Source: Scilla litardierei
Taxonomy: Eukaryota; Streptophyta; Magnoliopsida; Asparagales; Asparagaceae
Direction of reading: 5' to 3'
Assembly (NCBI GenBank): GCA_030789695.1
Contig: CM061139.1
Coordinates: 8,013,878-8,077,877 of the forward strand
Length of the DNA: 64,000 bases
Shown here piece after piece: positions 10,433 to 22,497 of the stretch. The notes under the pieces were generated by a model. The model was not told where the DNA came from. It did no database searches and saw only the letters and a program-made list of their open reading frames with translations. The first letter of the stretch is position 1, and the number at the start of each line of letters is the position of its first letter. Made by a program: the position numbers and the translations under genes.

Positions 10433-12144
10433 CGAGCCAGTTGTCAGGAGAGCCTACGAATTTGCCTTGCAACTCTCTGGAAGTTTGGCTTTTAATTTGC
10501 TCGGTCGAGCGAGTTGTCATTCGATCGAGCGGCACAAGGTTCAACCGAGTGACATCAATTCCACCAAGGCAAAGCTCTGAAGCCCCAAGAGGTGCTCGAC
10601 CGAGCACTAGGGCATGCTCGACCGAGCGACCTAAGCCGATCGGGCGAGCAGAGTAGAAATGGCCAAATTTGCTAGAAACTGGATAGCCCTTCACTCTTTC
10701 AAGTTCTTCTATCAACAGGGATTTTACAGTATGTTTCTCATATTTTTCCCAGATAGCAGACTTCATAACAATTCCAACACCACCAAGAATGGACCAATCA
10801 GAAGTCGGATGAACCCTAGAGAATTTTTGCAAGTCAGCAAATCAGTGTTGGAAGAATCTGTGTTGGAATCTGTGCTCGGGTAGACTGAATCTGTGCTCGA
10901 CCGATCGACCTGCACAAGTTTGCCCGAGCTACCTGGGTAGCAAGCACGGACAGATGTGATTTTAGGGTTATTGTGAGGGGTTTTTAAGGTTTTGTTGGGG
11001 GCTATATATATGTAATATTGAGCCATCAGTTGAGGGGGCTGAAACATCTTCCCTTTAGCTTGTTTTGAGGTTTGAAGTCCATTTTTGGAGGTTAGGCTAT
11101 GCATCGGCCCCCTCCTCGCTGATTATGTATTAAATCTTCCTTTGCTATGTAGTTTTCCTTTGTTGAATCCTCTTCATTGTCTTTCTCAATTGCTTTTGTT
11201 GTTTAATCTTCTATTGTTTTCTCTTTTACTTGCTTCCAATGTTGATTCCTATTGTTCATATATTTTGTGCTATGATTGAGTAGATCTATTGATAGGATTA
11301 GGGATGAACCCTAGGATTCTAGGGGTTGGATGATAGTTTAACCTTAGTTTGATGAATCTAGGGTTGCTCCATGGTAGTTTGAACAAAGGATTTTGGGGGA
11401 TTAGCCCTAGATTTGGAGGATCGTGAAAGCGCCTCCACATTCTAGGGAGGATCCCCACAAATCCGATTAGGGATTAGTGGCCGTTTCTAGGGCTCGTGAT
11501 CACGAGAGTGACTCGAGAGTTAGGGGTGATCACTAATCTCCAATCCGCTAGTCGGTGATTACGAGAGTATCCCGATTACTAGAACCAACCGCGGTGTAGT
11601 ATCGCATTCCGTAGACCATGCAAGTGAATAGGATTGCGGTGCAGGATCAAGTGTCAAGCATAATGCACGCGTCCACATGTGTAGCCCATAGCGAAAGCAT
11701 GGCTCTGCATAGGGAGGCGTTAGACGGACGTGATGACAGAAGTCAAACTCTCGTTCCCATCTACGGATGTGATACTCCTACCCTCATCCATCGCCCAACG
11801 AAGGGACCGTTAACATGTTGTCCGAATCCGAAAGTCCTAGCGAGGATTCCCGATACCCTAGTGATACTTTGCTCAATTGTTTCCCTTTGTTCTTTTTGTT
11901 TTCTTTTGTGTCTGGATGTGCCTTGCCCATCGTGACACCCTCGCATTCCACATCCACCACCATCACAACACTCCATAATCCATCTCCACCTAATAAGACA
12001 TCGAAGCCTAACCTAGCCTAGGATCGATAGGCAGTGTGACAACCGCCTCCCTGTGGATACGATACCCGCTCGCCACTGTTTACACCGTGCGCTTGCAATA
12101 AGACAATATTCGTGCTTCCGAGGTGCAAGCCCGGAACCCGAACA
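10433..12144 (+). repeat. 5' LTR of element C (left part displaced by insertion of A)
   Basis: Aligns along its length with 16540-17800 and, in its first part, with 16050-16215. It contains palindromic motifs with core CTCGGTCGAGC (about 10500-10650 and 10880-10930), a TATA box CTATATATATG at 11002-11012, and an ATTAGGG/CTAGGGTT-rich R-U5 region. It ends GAACA at 12144, six bases before the primer site. The missing start lies left of element A, beyond the window. Confidence 0.85.
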
Positions 12145-12150
12145 AGTTTT

Positions 12151-12168
12151 TGGCACCATTACCGGGTA
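12151..12168 (+). other. Primer-binding site of element C
   Basis: TGGCACCATTACCGGGTA lies six bases (AGTTTT) after the LTR end. Element D has TGGCACCGTTGCCGGGGA in the same context and element E TGGCGCCGTTGCTGGGGA. These are Athila/Tat-type sites, usually assigned to Asp-tRNA priming; C has drifted at several positions. Confidence 0.8.
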
Positions 12169-12349
12169 GGCGTTCTGCCATATTATCTATTTATCACAAT
12201 TAGGTTGCTAGACTTCGAATAAAAATAAAAATTTATAAAAAAGAAACAAAAAGAGATATTTTTTCCCACCACCTGCTCTATTATTATTTCTATCTTCTTG
12301 TACCATTGATATCTTTTCCAGGTTGTTTGTTTTTGACTATTCAGGTGAA

Positions 12350-14032
12350 ATGAAACAATTCTGGGATTATTCAGGCGAAGAATATTCAGCGCAGTCTGAG
12401 GTTCCCATGGAAGAATACAAATATTATCTGTAGGAACCATACTATCAGATGGAAGGATATGACCACCATTCAGAGTTCTATACCTACTGCGAGTTTTGTG
12501 ACATGGAGGGACACTTGCCCTATGAAAGCCATGTTTGCCTATTGAGTCCTGATCATTCTATTAATTTGGCTTTTGCACGGTTTGAGTAGAGCGTGGCACT
12601 TAATAGATCTCAGCAGAATGAGACCCTTAAGTTGAAACAAGAGGTCGATGAACTCTGCAGGACTCTTGCGTCTCATGAGCACCCGCCATCACAAGCACAT
12701 GAAGAACTCATATTGGTTATGGAGAGTGATAATGGCGTTCTGCTTGGGGGAGAATATTCTCATCATTACATCGAGGATGAGAGCTGCGAAGGAAACAATG
12801 ACATTACTGGTGTTGTGCCCGAGATGTCTCCTGTTCTTGAAGCATCCCCTCAGGTTGAACAAAATGAGGACACATTTCTGGGTCTATTGATAAGCATCAC
12901 GGATGTAATTCAATCCATCGGTCCATCGACAATAACGGCAGGTGATCCTTTTGAGCTTGAATTTCAAGATTTTATTACTCATCGCCTCTCTCCTGCAGGT
13001 AGAATCAGTGATGAAGTATTTGCTCTAGTTGAGGGTAACAAGACCCATTTCTACATTGTGGAGGAGATACCTGAGCCCACAGTGCTGCCTGCACCTACTA
13101 TTGAGAAAGCCAAGCCACACCATATAGTGCCTCGAGTTCTAAGACGGAAACGAAGAAGTAGGCATAAAAAGAAGAAGATGAAGTTTACAATGCCTTCTAT
13201 ACCTGAGGAGCCCGAGGAGGAGGCCGAGGCAGTGCGTTGTGAGGAAGCGGATGCTGTCACCTTTGATAAGACAGTGACGCCTGGCACGATTGCGGTTACT
13301 CCTGAAGAGACAACAGAGATGAGACACTCGGGAAGTATCACTGCATAGCCAAAGGTTGCTGTTCAGGATGATGCCACAGAGAAGATTCTACCGCCTTTAT
13401 CTTCCATCACCATGGCTGAGCATCCGGCAGAGGACTACCCATCAGAGCTCATTGCTCCCACTCAGGAAGATATTTTTACCCATTCTATTTCTGAATCCTG
13501 CATTCCATTTGATATTTGTTTTGATTCAGATCTTTTTGAAACGGCATACCTTTTGCAGAACACATACGATTATGGACCAGAGGTATGCTTAGACATGTCA
13601 TTGCTTGGGGAACCTGCCGAGGAGCACAGCGAGGAGTCGCCTGATGAGACCCACACTCATACACCGGAGTTGCCTGAAGAACCTAAAACGAACGACAATG
13701 AATTGCCTGTCGTGGTACACGAGAGCAGGGATACATTTTCAGGGAAGTGTCGTCAACCGATTTTTATTTTACATATTTGATTTGCTGACCTTCTTTGGAA
13801 AAATTTTATTATGGGGAAAAACTATCCACATCAGATTGATGCGGCTTTTCTCGTTCAGGGTACAGGTGGAGTCCTTGGAGAGATGCTGGTAGCCGCATTG
13901 CTAGAATCTGATGGAGTTCGTAGAGACACGCACCTGGCGGAGCCACTGAAGGTGCAGTTGGAGCAGTTGCCTGCACCGGCAAAGATACTAGATCCGCCTT
14001 TTGCTACCGGTGGTATCAATCTATTAGTGTAG
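12350..14032 (+). pseudogene. Degenerate single-frame ORF of unknown function, element C
   Basis: Starting at the ATG at 12350, one reading frame runs to a stop at 14030-14032, about 560 codons, broken only by in-frame stops at 12431, 12587, 13346 and 13778 and by no frameshift that I can detect. Near residue 48 it has a CX2CX4HX7C cluster (CEFCDMEGH...C), like a retroviral zinc knuckle but with a longer last spacing. The middle is acidic, and near 13130-13180 there is a basic cluster (RRKRRSRHKKKKMK) that looks like a nuclear localisation or nucleic-acid-binding segment. I recognise no protease or polymerase motif and cannot assign a family. It could be a highly diverged gag or a captured gene; keeping one frame over 1.7 kb shows it was translated until fairly recently. 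Confidence 0.6.
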
Positions 14033-15620
14033 CTGTAAAGTAAATTTTTATACTTTGAATAATCACGAATCCTCTCGATAGCGAGAGGACCATATATGAA
14101 TTTTATGCTTTCCTAGTTTAATAAATTCACCCAATATGATAGTTGCTCAATTATCCTTTGCACCACACCCAATTCCAAGATTTAACTGCCCACCCTTATA
14201 TTATAATGCTTACTTTGCCTCTCTCCCCATTTTTTTGCCCATCTATCCACACCGGACACCATATGAAATAGCTTGGAGGGAGATATTATTTTGTTGTGTA
14301 ACTCCCTATTTTGACGTTGTCCTCTATCCATGTCATGCACACATTGAGGACAATGTGACGTTTAAGCTTGGGGGAGTGCACAGTGCATGCACTTTGCTTC
14401 GTCGTGAAACACACTTTAAAATTATCAGATGAACCATGTTCACCTCTCTATTTATGTCTCATATGCTTCATTGTCTATGAAATATTATGGATTTATTTTT
14501 TTATGAACTGTGGTATCCGTTAGATTAGAGTTCAATTCCTTAATTAGAGTATCATTGTTAATATGCTTTTTCATGGTAGAATCCATAGTTTCACAACCAT
14601 ATTCTCGAAACAGTTGGGCTAACAATGAATGGATCAAAAATCTAAAAATTATTTGACTTTTACGTGATTTGATTGATAATTCTATTGCTTCATGGATGTT
14701 TTGTAATTTAAAAGAGATAGGATAACCATACGACAACCAAAGTAGTGATGATTAGAATTCCTGAAACTGAGCCATGTCTAGATTCTATGATTTTTCTTTT
14801 TCTTTTGTGAATAGCCAATAAATGATCTTTGATCATGTTTTGCATTCCATCGTGTTTATGTGAGTTTGCAAAACCCCCAATAATACAAAAATCAAACAAA
14901 TATCCTGAATAAAAGGCCCAAGGGGTTCCTCGTAACCCGATGCCCTAAGACCGTCTGGTATGGGTTGCATAGGCAGCCTCTTGTATATATTGAGTTATCT
15001 CGTGTATATAAAGAAAGAAAAATTTGTATATAAAGAAAATTGTATAGCCAAAACAATTGTAAAAATAAAAATTCCATATCCTTACCCCACTTTCTATATA
15101 GAATAGAGATTTGGCAAAGTTGATGGGTTCTAGGAATAATGAAACGAGCGTAGTGTGGTGATGCCTTACCTTAATTGAATTTACTAACTCATTCCGTGAA
15201 GCTTAACAAAACACCACGCATGCTTGAAACTTTTTGATCGTTACATATTTACACTGTTTAGAGAATGAGTTGTGAACATTGGATCCATTTCTGTGGACTT
15301 AGTATATTTCTTGATAAACTATGGTAGGGTGTAGCTCTATTTTCATTTCATTGATTACCAAGTTCGTTATATTTATTGAAATCAACAATATGTTCATTTG
15401 AGCGAGACTGAAGTATTTTGCGTGAAATTATGTTCTAATCGTTATTGGTGTGTGTTCACATATTCTTGCATTCCTTGGGTTCATACATTTCCTGAATTTA
15501 AGATTGAGCCCCTTGTCTCCATCACACACCATCACCTCACCTCTCCATTGTATTCCTCTCTCGGGTTCGCTTCTTACTAGTTTTCCTCGAGGACGAGTAA
15601 GGGGTAAGCTTGGGGGATTT
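14033..15620 (+). other. 3' non-coding region of element C with two AGCTTGGGGG purine tracts
   Basis: No coding signal. An internal purine tract AGCTTGGGGG at 14365-14374 is preceded by the hairpin CATTGAGGACAATG (about 14343). A second tract at 15607-15616, preceded by GAGGACGAGTAAGGG, abuts the 3' LTR and is the usual plus-strand primer. Element E has both modules in the same order. Between them is AT-rich sequence in which I see nothing else. Confidence 0.7.
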
Positions 15621-17800
15621 TGATGTGTCATAATATTCCACATTTTATCTATATGTTTACACGTCAAAATGATTGCTTAAATCTCGATTTTTATATGCTT
15701 TTACACTGATGATTGGAACTATTTGACTTTAAGAGCGTTTGGTTGCATTTCAGGGAATATCGAGCGATTTGGAGCATGTTGGATAGGAGGACATGATCGT
15801 CGTTTCCGGAGCGTCACTGGCATTGTATTTGAGGGGTTCATGTTGCTGGAGAGGAGCAAGAAGAGGAAGCAAAGGAGAAAGAGGAGAAGGAAGAGAAGAA
15901 GTGAAGGAGAGGCCAAGGATCATTCCCAGATTGCTCAGTCGAGCGACTACCCCGCTCGACCGAGCTGTGATCCCATAAAGAACGGCGAGGACTTCAAGGG
16001 GGTGCTCGGGCGTGTGACCCAACTCGCTCGACCGAGCGACCAAGTCGCTCGCCCAAGCCAGTTGTCAGGAGAGCCTAAAAATTTGCATTGCAACTCTCTG
16101 GAAGTTTGGCTTTTAATTTGCTCGGTCGAAAGAGTTGTCATTCGATCGAGCTGCACAAGGTTCAACCGAGTGACATCAATTCCAACAAGGCAAAGCTCTG
16201 AAGCCCCAAGAGGTGCTCGAGCGATTTGGTTGCATTTCAGGAAATATCGAGCGATTTGGAGCATGTTGGATAGGAGGACATGATCGTCGGCGCCGAAGCG
16301 TCAATGGCATTGTATTTGAGGGTTTCATACTGCTGGAGAGGAGCAAAAAGAGGAAGCAAAGGAGAAAGAGGAGAAGGAAGAGAAGAATTGATTGAGAGGC
16401 CAATGAGCTTTCCCAGATCGCTCGGTCGAGCGGCTACCCCGCTCGACCGAGCTGTGATCCCATAGAGAACAATGAGGACTTCAAGCGGGTGCTCGGGCGA
16501 GTGACCCAACTTGCTCAACCGAGCGACCAAGTCACTCACCCGAGCCAGTTGTCAAGAGAGTCCAAGAATTTGCCTTGCAACTCTCTGGAAGTTTGGCTTT
16601 TAAATCGCTCGGTCGAGCGAGTTGCCATTCGATCGAGCAGCACAAGGTTCAACCGAGCGACATCAATTCCACCAAGGCAAAGCTCTAAAGCTCTAAGAGG
16701 TGCTAGATCGGGCGCTAGGGCACGCTTGACCGAGCGACCCAAGCCGCTCGGGCGAGTGGAGTAGAAATGGCCAAATTTGCTAGAAACTGGACATGCCTTC
16801 ACTCTTTCAAGTTCTTCTATCACCAGGGATTTTACAATATTTTTATCATATTTTTTCCAGATAGTATACTTCATAATGATTCTAACACTACCAAGAACGT
16901 GCCAATCGAAGGTCGGATGAGCCCTAGGGAATTTCTGCAAATCAGTAAATCTGTGATGGAATCTGTGCTCGGGCAGACTGAATCTCTGCTCGACCGAGCG
17001 ACCTGCACAAGTTTGCCCAAGCTACTTGGGCAGCAATCACGGACCCAGGTGATTTTAGGGTTATTTTGACTGGTTTTTAGGGTTTTGTTGGGGGCTATAA
17101 GCATGTTATGTTGAGCCATAAGTTTGGGGTGCTGAAACATCTTCCATTTAGCTTGTTTTGAGGTTTGAAGTCCATTTTCGGAGGTTAGGCTATGCATCAG
17201 CCCCCTCCTCGCTGATTATGTATTGAATCTTCATTTGCTATATAGTTTTCCTTTGTTGAATCCTCTTGATTGTCTTTCTCAATTGCTATTGCTGTTTAAT
17301 CTTCTATTGTTTTCTCTTTTACTTGCTTCCAATGTTGATTCCTATTGTTCATATGTTTTGTGCTATGATAGAGTAGATCTATTGCTAGGATTATGGATGA
17401 ACCCTAGGATTCTAGGGGTTGGATGATAGTTTAACCTTAGTTTGATGAATCTAGGGTTGCCCCACGGTAGTTTGAACAAAGGATTTTGGAGGATTAGCCC
17501 TAGATTTGGAGGATCGCGAAAGCGCCTCCACATTCTAGGGAGGATCCCCACGAATCCGATTAGGGCTTAATAGCCATTTCTAGGGCTCGTGATCATGAGA
17601 GTGACTCGAGAGCTAGGGATGATCACTAATCCCCGATCCGCTAGTCGGTGATTACGAGAGTAGCCTGATTGCTAGAACCAACTGCGGTGTAGTATCGCAT
17701 TTCGTAGACCACGCTAGTGAATACGGATTACAATGCAGGATCAGGTGTTGAGCGTAATGCACGCGTCCCCATGCATAACCGATAGCGAAAGCACGGCTCT
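15621..17800 (+). repeat. 3' LTR of element C, with internal duplication, truncated by element D
   Basis: Begins TGATGTGTCATAATATTCC at 15621. From about 16540 it matches the 5' LTR up to GCACGGCTCT at 17800, where the LTR of element D starts. A segment of about 487 bp is tandemly repeated (about 15734-16220 and 16221-16707; for instance GGATAGGAGGACATGATCG at 15781 and 16268). The missing 3' end of this LTR should lie beyond the 3' end of D. TATA-like CTATAA is at 17095-17100. Confidence 0.85.
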
Positions 17801-19628
17801 TGATCACTCCATATTTTACATCTTTTTCCTGCATGTTTGCATGCCGTTTTGATCGCTCTTATCGCATTTTTCACGATTATTTGACAATATTGCGATGCTT
17901 TTCACTATTTCTTGTTTTTGTCATATTTCAGGAAATATAGAGCGATTCGGAGTGATTTTGAAATCAAATGGTTCGCAAGCACTAAGGAGTGGCACCCGCG
18001 GCTCATTTGAGGGCCATTCAGCGATGGAAGATGAGTGGAAGAAGAAGGAACTTCGTAGGAGCGACGAGGAGGAGAAACGGAGAAGATTGGGCATTTACAG
18101 CATGCCACTCGGTCGAGTGGAGCACTCACTTGGCCGAACAAGAAGCCCCACTCGGCCGACCAGAACGGATACGCACACAGAGCTAATTTCAGCGTATACT
18201 CAGTCGAACGAAGAAATCCCACTCGGCCGAATGAGAAATCTCACTCGCCCGAGTGGTACATAGAAATTGTCCAGAAATAGGCCGAAGTTACTGTATTTTC
18301 CGAAGATCCTGTCGAAAGTCACTCGGCCGAACGATAAAGTCACTCGGCCGAACGGATAAGTATACTCGGCCGAGTCACCTCCGAAGGCAGACCCTGAGAC
18401 CCCCCTGACTTACTGTTTTCTTACAGGGTCTGTCACTCGGCCGAGTGACAATGTCACTCGGCCGAGTCTCGGCCGAGTGAGCCGCTCCGCCTGCTGCGTA
18501 AGTTGCGATTTTTGGGCTGCGCAGGGGCAGTTTGGTCACGATTTTCTGGGCGATTTTAGGGGGTATTTAAACCCAGTTTTTGCCCTAGTTAGGGGAGCTT
18601 TTTGCAGCCTTTTTCAGAACTTTTCAGAACTTTTAGATTAATTAGATTTAGGCTTTCTTTTTGGAGATTTAAAGGATACTCTTATTGGATTCGCATTGGA
18701 TATCATTGGATCTTCATTGGTTTGTCTATTTCCTATCAAAAACTCAATTTTTATTAGCTATTTCTCTATTGCAATGAATTCTCTTGATATTATTATTGAT
18801 TTTTCTGAGAATTTCATGATGAATAGTGAGTAGTGCCATCGTCTCAGGGCGTAGGGATGAACCCTATGGACCCTATTTCTAAATTGGGATGCAATTGTGA
18901 AATTGTGGCTAGAATTGATTAGGGTTAGGTTGGGATTGATTGATTACGAATAGCTAGGGATTCATATCGATTGGGATTTGCAAGAGATTGGGTCTCAATT
19001 GATAGGAAGGCCTAGAAATTCGATTTAGATTGACGATTGGATTTCTCTAGACTTGGTTTGCAAGAGAATTGGCCAAAGCTAGGATTTTCAATTGTGAATC
19101 TATACCAATATCTGTTTGCAAGAGATTGGACGGATAGGAACTATCACAACCTAGGTCATAGCTCGAGTTTGCATGAGAGTGGGCTCGAGACACGATTGAA
19201 CGATGATGTCGTTCTTCACGCTAGCGGCTTAGGCTAGGGTTTGCAAGAGATTGGGCTATATCCTAGGTTTGCTATAGACCGGCAATAGCACGAGAGCATG
19301 AGCTTGGTTCTACATTTAGTTGCGACTAGTTCACTTGCATCCAAGTTTAGCAACAATGAAACTTATGAATCACAATGATGAGAGGCGGTCCGTAGTGGGG
19401 ATTCCCTACCCCTAGACGTTTTATTAATTTGATATTTCCCCTTGACATTCGCACGATTGTGATTGTTTACACCAAACGATTCTCGATCCTCTTGATAGCT
19501 AGGTGATTGAAAGGAGACACTGTCATTTGTCCTCTCTGAGTTCGATACCCGCTCGCCGCTACACCGTGAGCTTGCGGTAAGACTACAACTCGTCTGTCCC
19601 TGGTGTGTGTACTCCCGGGACGCGAGCA
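17801..19628 (+). repeat. 5' LTR of element D
   Basis: 1828 bp from TGATCACTCC to GAGCA, six bases before the primer site. U3 carries the CACTCGGCCGAGTG array (18100-18490); the TATA box TATTTAAA is at 18564-18571. The R-U5 part has repeated 'tttgcaagagattgg' segments (about 18975-19250). The partner LTR is not in the window. Confidence 0.8.
18100..18571 (+). promoter_or_regulatory. Palindromic CACTCGGCCGAGTG array and TATA box in the LTR of element D
   Basis: About a dozen full or half copies of CACTCGGCCGAGTG (variants CACTCGGTCGAGTG, ACTCGCCCGAGTGG, and half-sites CACTCGGCCGAA) between 18100 and 18490, densest at 18430-18485. The TATA box follows at 18564-18571. The core TCGGCCGA is a perfect palindrome, so each site is a potential dimer-binding site. 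Confidence 0.8.
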
Positions 19629-19634
19629 AGTTTT

Positions 19635-19652
19635 TGGCACCGTTGCCGGGGA
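19635..19652 (+). other. Primer-binding site of element D
   Basis: TGGCACCGTTGCCGGGGA, six bases after the LTR end. It is the Athila/Tat-type site, one base (GCACC for GCGCC) from the most common plant form. Confidence 0.88.
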
Positions 19653-19763
19653 GGCGACAGTGTTTTATTCTCTTTACTTAGTATTTTCTTTTTGTTTTAT
19701 TATTTTTATCTTTTTACTCCTTTTTCATGCTAACAATTCCTTTGAAACTCTATTTCTCTTTGT

Positions 19764-22210
19764 ATGAACACGAGATCGACGGCGGATCCAGAGGATATTA
19801 TATTTGATCCGGAGATCGAACGTACCGAGAGGAGGATCAGAGCCGAGAGAAGGCACTCTACAGAGGATAATTGTATGAACCACACGGAGACACCGGAGGA
19901 ACTAGCGGTACGTATGGCGAGGATTATATCCATCAGAGATAGGCTACGGCCTAAGACCTCCTCCACCACTTCTTCCATCGCCATGCCGGAGTTGGCGGCG
20001 GATAAGAATTTTGAGCTCAAGACGGGATTAGTGGTCTTAATGCAACAAGACCCATTCCATGGGAACTCCCATGAGAATCCACATTATCACATCCAACTAT
20101 TCTTGTCCAAGTGCGCCACCTTTCAAATGTCGGGTGTTTCCGTTGATGCTATCCGCTTGAGACTCTTCCCCTTCACCCTCAAAGACAAAGCTTTATATTG
20201 GTTGAGGACGTAGGCGGAAGGGGTATTCACTACTTGGGATGAGTTGGCCAGTGCTTTTGTTGACAAATTCTATCCGCCATCTAAGACAGTGAAGATTAGA
20301 AGTGCACTCATGTCCTTCAAGCAAGGACCGCAAGAGACCCTATACGAGGCGTGGGAGCGCTTCAAGGATTTACAGCATCAATGCCCCCATCACAGCATAG
20401 AAGAATGGGAGCTAGTTCACAGTTTTTATAATGGACTCCAACTGGACACGAAGCAGATCATAGATGCGACCGCCAACGGAGCCATTCTTTCCAAAACGGC
20501 GGATGAAGCTACGACCCTATTAGAGGAGATGGTTACTAATAATCAACAATGGGGCGATGAGCGAGGACATTCTTCTGACTCTTTGAAGCCCACTAGAATA
20601 TATGAAGCCAAGGCAGTAGCGGAGCTTTCGAACAAATTTGACTCTCTTCACAGGTAGTGGAGAGATTGGAGAAGTATATCACCGAGCCACTTGGAGCTCC
20701 CTCTACATCTACGCCGGTAAGCAATATGATTGATTGGCAAGATCCATCTCAAGTCATGTTCGTAGGAGGAGAGCAAGGAGAGGGAGCCTTGGAGCAAGAG
20801 CAATACGTTGCAGGGAACTCCGGCTATTGGGCCAACCCGGCCGCAAGGAACCATCCGGGATTTTCGTATACAAATAATGAAGGAGCCCTAAACCCACCAC
20901 CGCCGCAACAACCTCAAGCTAGGCCTCCACCTCCACAACATCAATACCAACCGAGGGGGCCACAGCAACCAAATTACCCGCCTAGGCAACAAGCGGGACC
21001 GTATAGGCCGCCCGGTTATAATCAAGGTTGGAGAGCTCCTAACCTACCTCAAGCACACCAAAGATCGAATCATGAAGCTAGGGTGGAGGAGTTCATGGTG
21101 GAGCAAAAGAAGATAAACACTCGGTTGATTGCGCAACAAGACTTGAATACCGTAGTGGCTCAACTAGAGGAGCAACTCACGTTGCTTAACAAAAACACCC
21201 AACAATTACCGGCTCAACCGGAGCCTAATCCACGGAATAATACCAGCCACATAAATACGGTAGTGGCAGTCACAACTAGGGGCGGGAAGGATACCACTCC
21301 CGTCATGGTCCAAACTAAGGAGCCAGTGGAAGAAATCTTGGATGACAAGAAGTCGGCGATTGAGGAGGAGAGCCTAAAGGAGCCACAAGGAGACGGAAAT
21401 TCTGAAGTAAAGAAGCCCAACGAGGAGCGCACCTACATGCCCCCGGTGCCATTTCCACAACGGTTGGCAAGAGCTAAAATTGAGAAGAGGCTCGCTAAGT
21501 TCCTTGAATATTTGAGAGGAGTAAGCATCAACATACCCTTCCTAGATGCTATAGTGGAGATCCCGTCGTATGCAAAATTCTTGAAGGACTTAATATCGGG
21601 AAAGAAGAGAAAGGAGAAAATAATGCTCGCCGAACAAGGGACTTGGTTCAACCGGAAGGAAAAGGCGCCCGTGAAATTCAAGGATCCCGGAAGCTTCTGC
21701 ATCCCGTGCACACTTGGAGGAAGTGTGAGCCTAATTCCCCTTAGCATGTTCCGAAAATTGAATACGGGGACCGACTTGAAGCCAACCAACATGAGGATAC
21801 AACTAGCGGATGGTAGGGTCACTAGGCCAGTAGGGATTGCGGAGGACATCCCGCTACAAGTTCCGGGAGGGATATGCTTACCTTGTGATTTCGTCGTCAT
21901 GGACATCAAGGAAGAGGGCGACACTTCATTTATTCTTGGACGCCCGTTCTTAGCCACCGCCGGCGTTATAGTCGACGTGAGAGAAGGCACATTATCCTTG
22001 AATGTCGGGAACATCGAGGTTGAGTTCCATATTCCAAAAGCCATGAAGCACATGTCCTATCAAGAGGAATTGGATTATGTGGACCTCCTTGACGAGGTGA
22101 TCGAAGAAGCCATTTCGCACTCCATCGGTGCTCTCCATGATGATGGCCATGAAGAAGGCCAAATTTCTAGCATTGAAGAAAAGTTGGAGGACCCTCGGAT
22201 AGCTCCATGA
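19764..22210 (+). pseudogene. gag-pro: Gag-protease remnant of element D (Athila type, catalytic Asp of protease missing)
   Basis: The frame starts at ATG 19764. Gag core (retrotransposon gag domain) is about 19990-20640, with motifs such as KDKALYWL and WERFKDL. It is broken by an in-frame TAG at 20211 and by a one-base shift near 20653, after which the frame stays open to 22210. A proline/glutamine-rich linker (about 20880-21060) precedes the protease (about 21680-22010), which ends in the family signature ILGRPFLATAGVIVDV. In element E the corresponding protease has ALVDLGASVSLMPLS; here the text goes straight from IPCTLGG to SVSLIPLS, so about 12 residues including the catalytic Asp are gone. 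An overlapping frame runs on from 22207 to 22497, passing an AGCTTGGGGG tract at 22345. Not functional as it stands. Confidence 0.88.
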
Positions 22211-22497
22211 CCGATGATGAAGACGATGCTGATGTCGCAAGGATAAGAGAGCTTTGCAAGCTCTCAACGACAAAGAATCCAAAGAAAGCTCCACCAAATA
22301 GAAGATCGGCATCACCGGTGAGAGGGAAGATTGGTGCTAGCTCAAGCTTGGGGGACTTATCCCCCAACTCTACCCATGATGAGGGGACACCGAGGAAGCC
22401 GACGAGCACCAACAACCAAATCCAAGTGGCCTTCCCGGTAAATTCGACGGGCGTATCTCGTATGCGCCCAACATCATGCGCTAAACGACAATCTTAA

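Larger units (their letters stand above)
10433..17800 (+). mobile_element. Element C: polymerase-less Athila/Tat-like LTR element
   Basis: Two LTR copies (10433-12144, cut by A; 15621-17800, cut by D) flank an internal region with an Athila-type primer site and a purine tract, AGCTTGGGGG, abutting the 3' LTR. No gag domain of the usual type, protease, RT, RNase H or integrase is recognisable in the 3.5-kb internal part; the only long frame is the degenerate one at 12350-14032. The element therefore looks non-autonomous. Confidence 0.82.
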
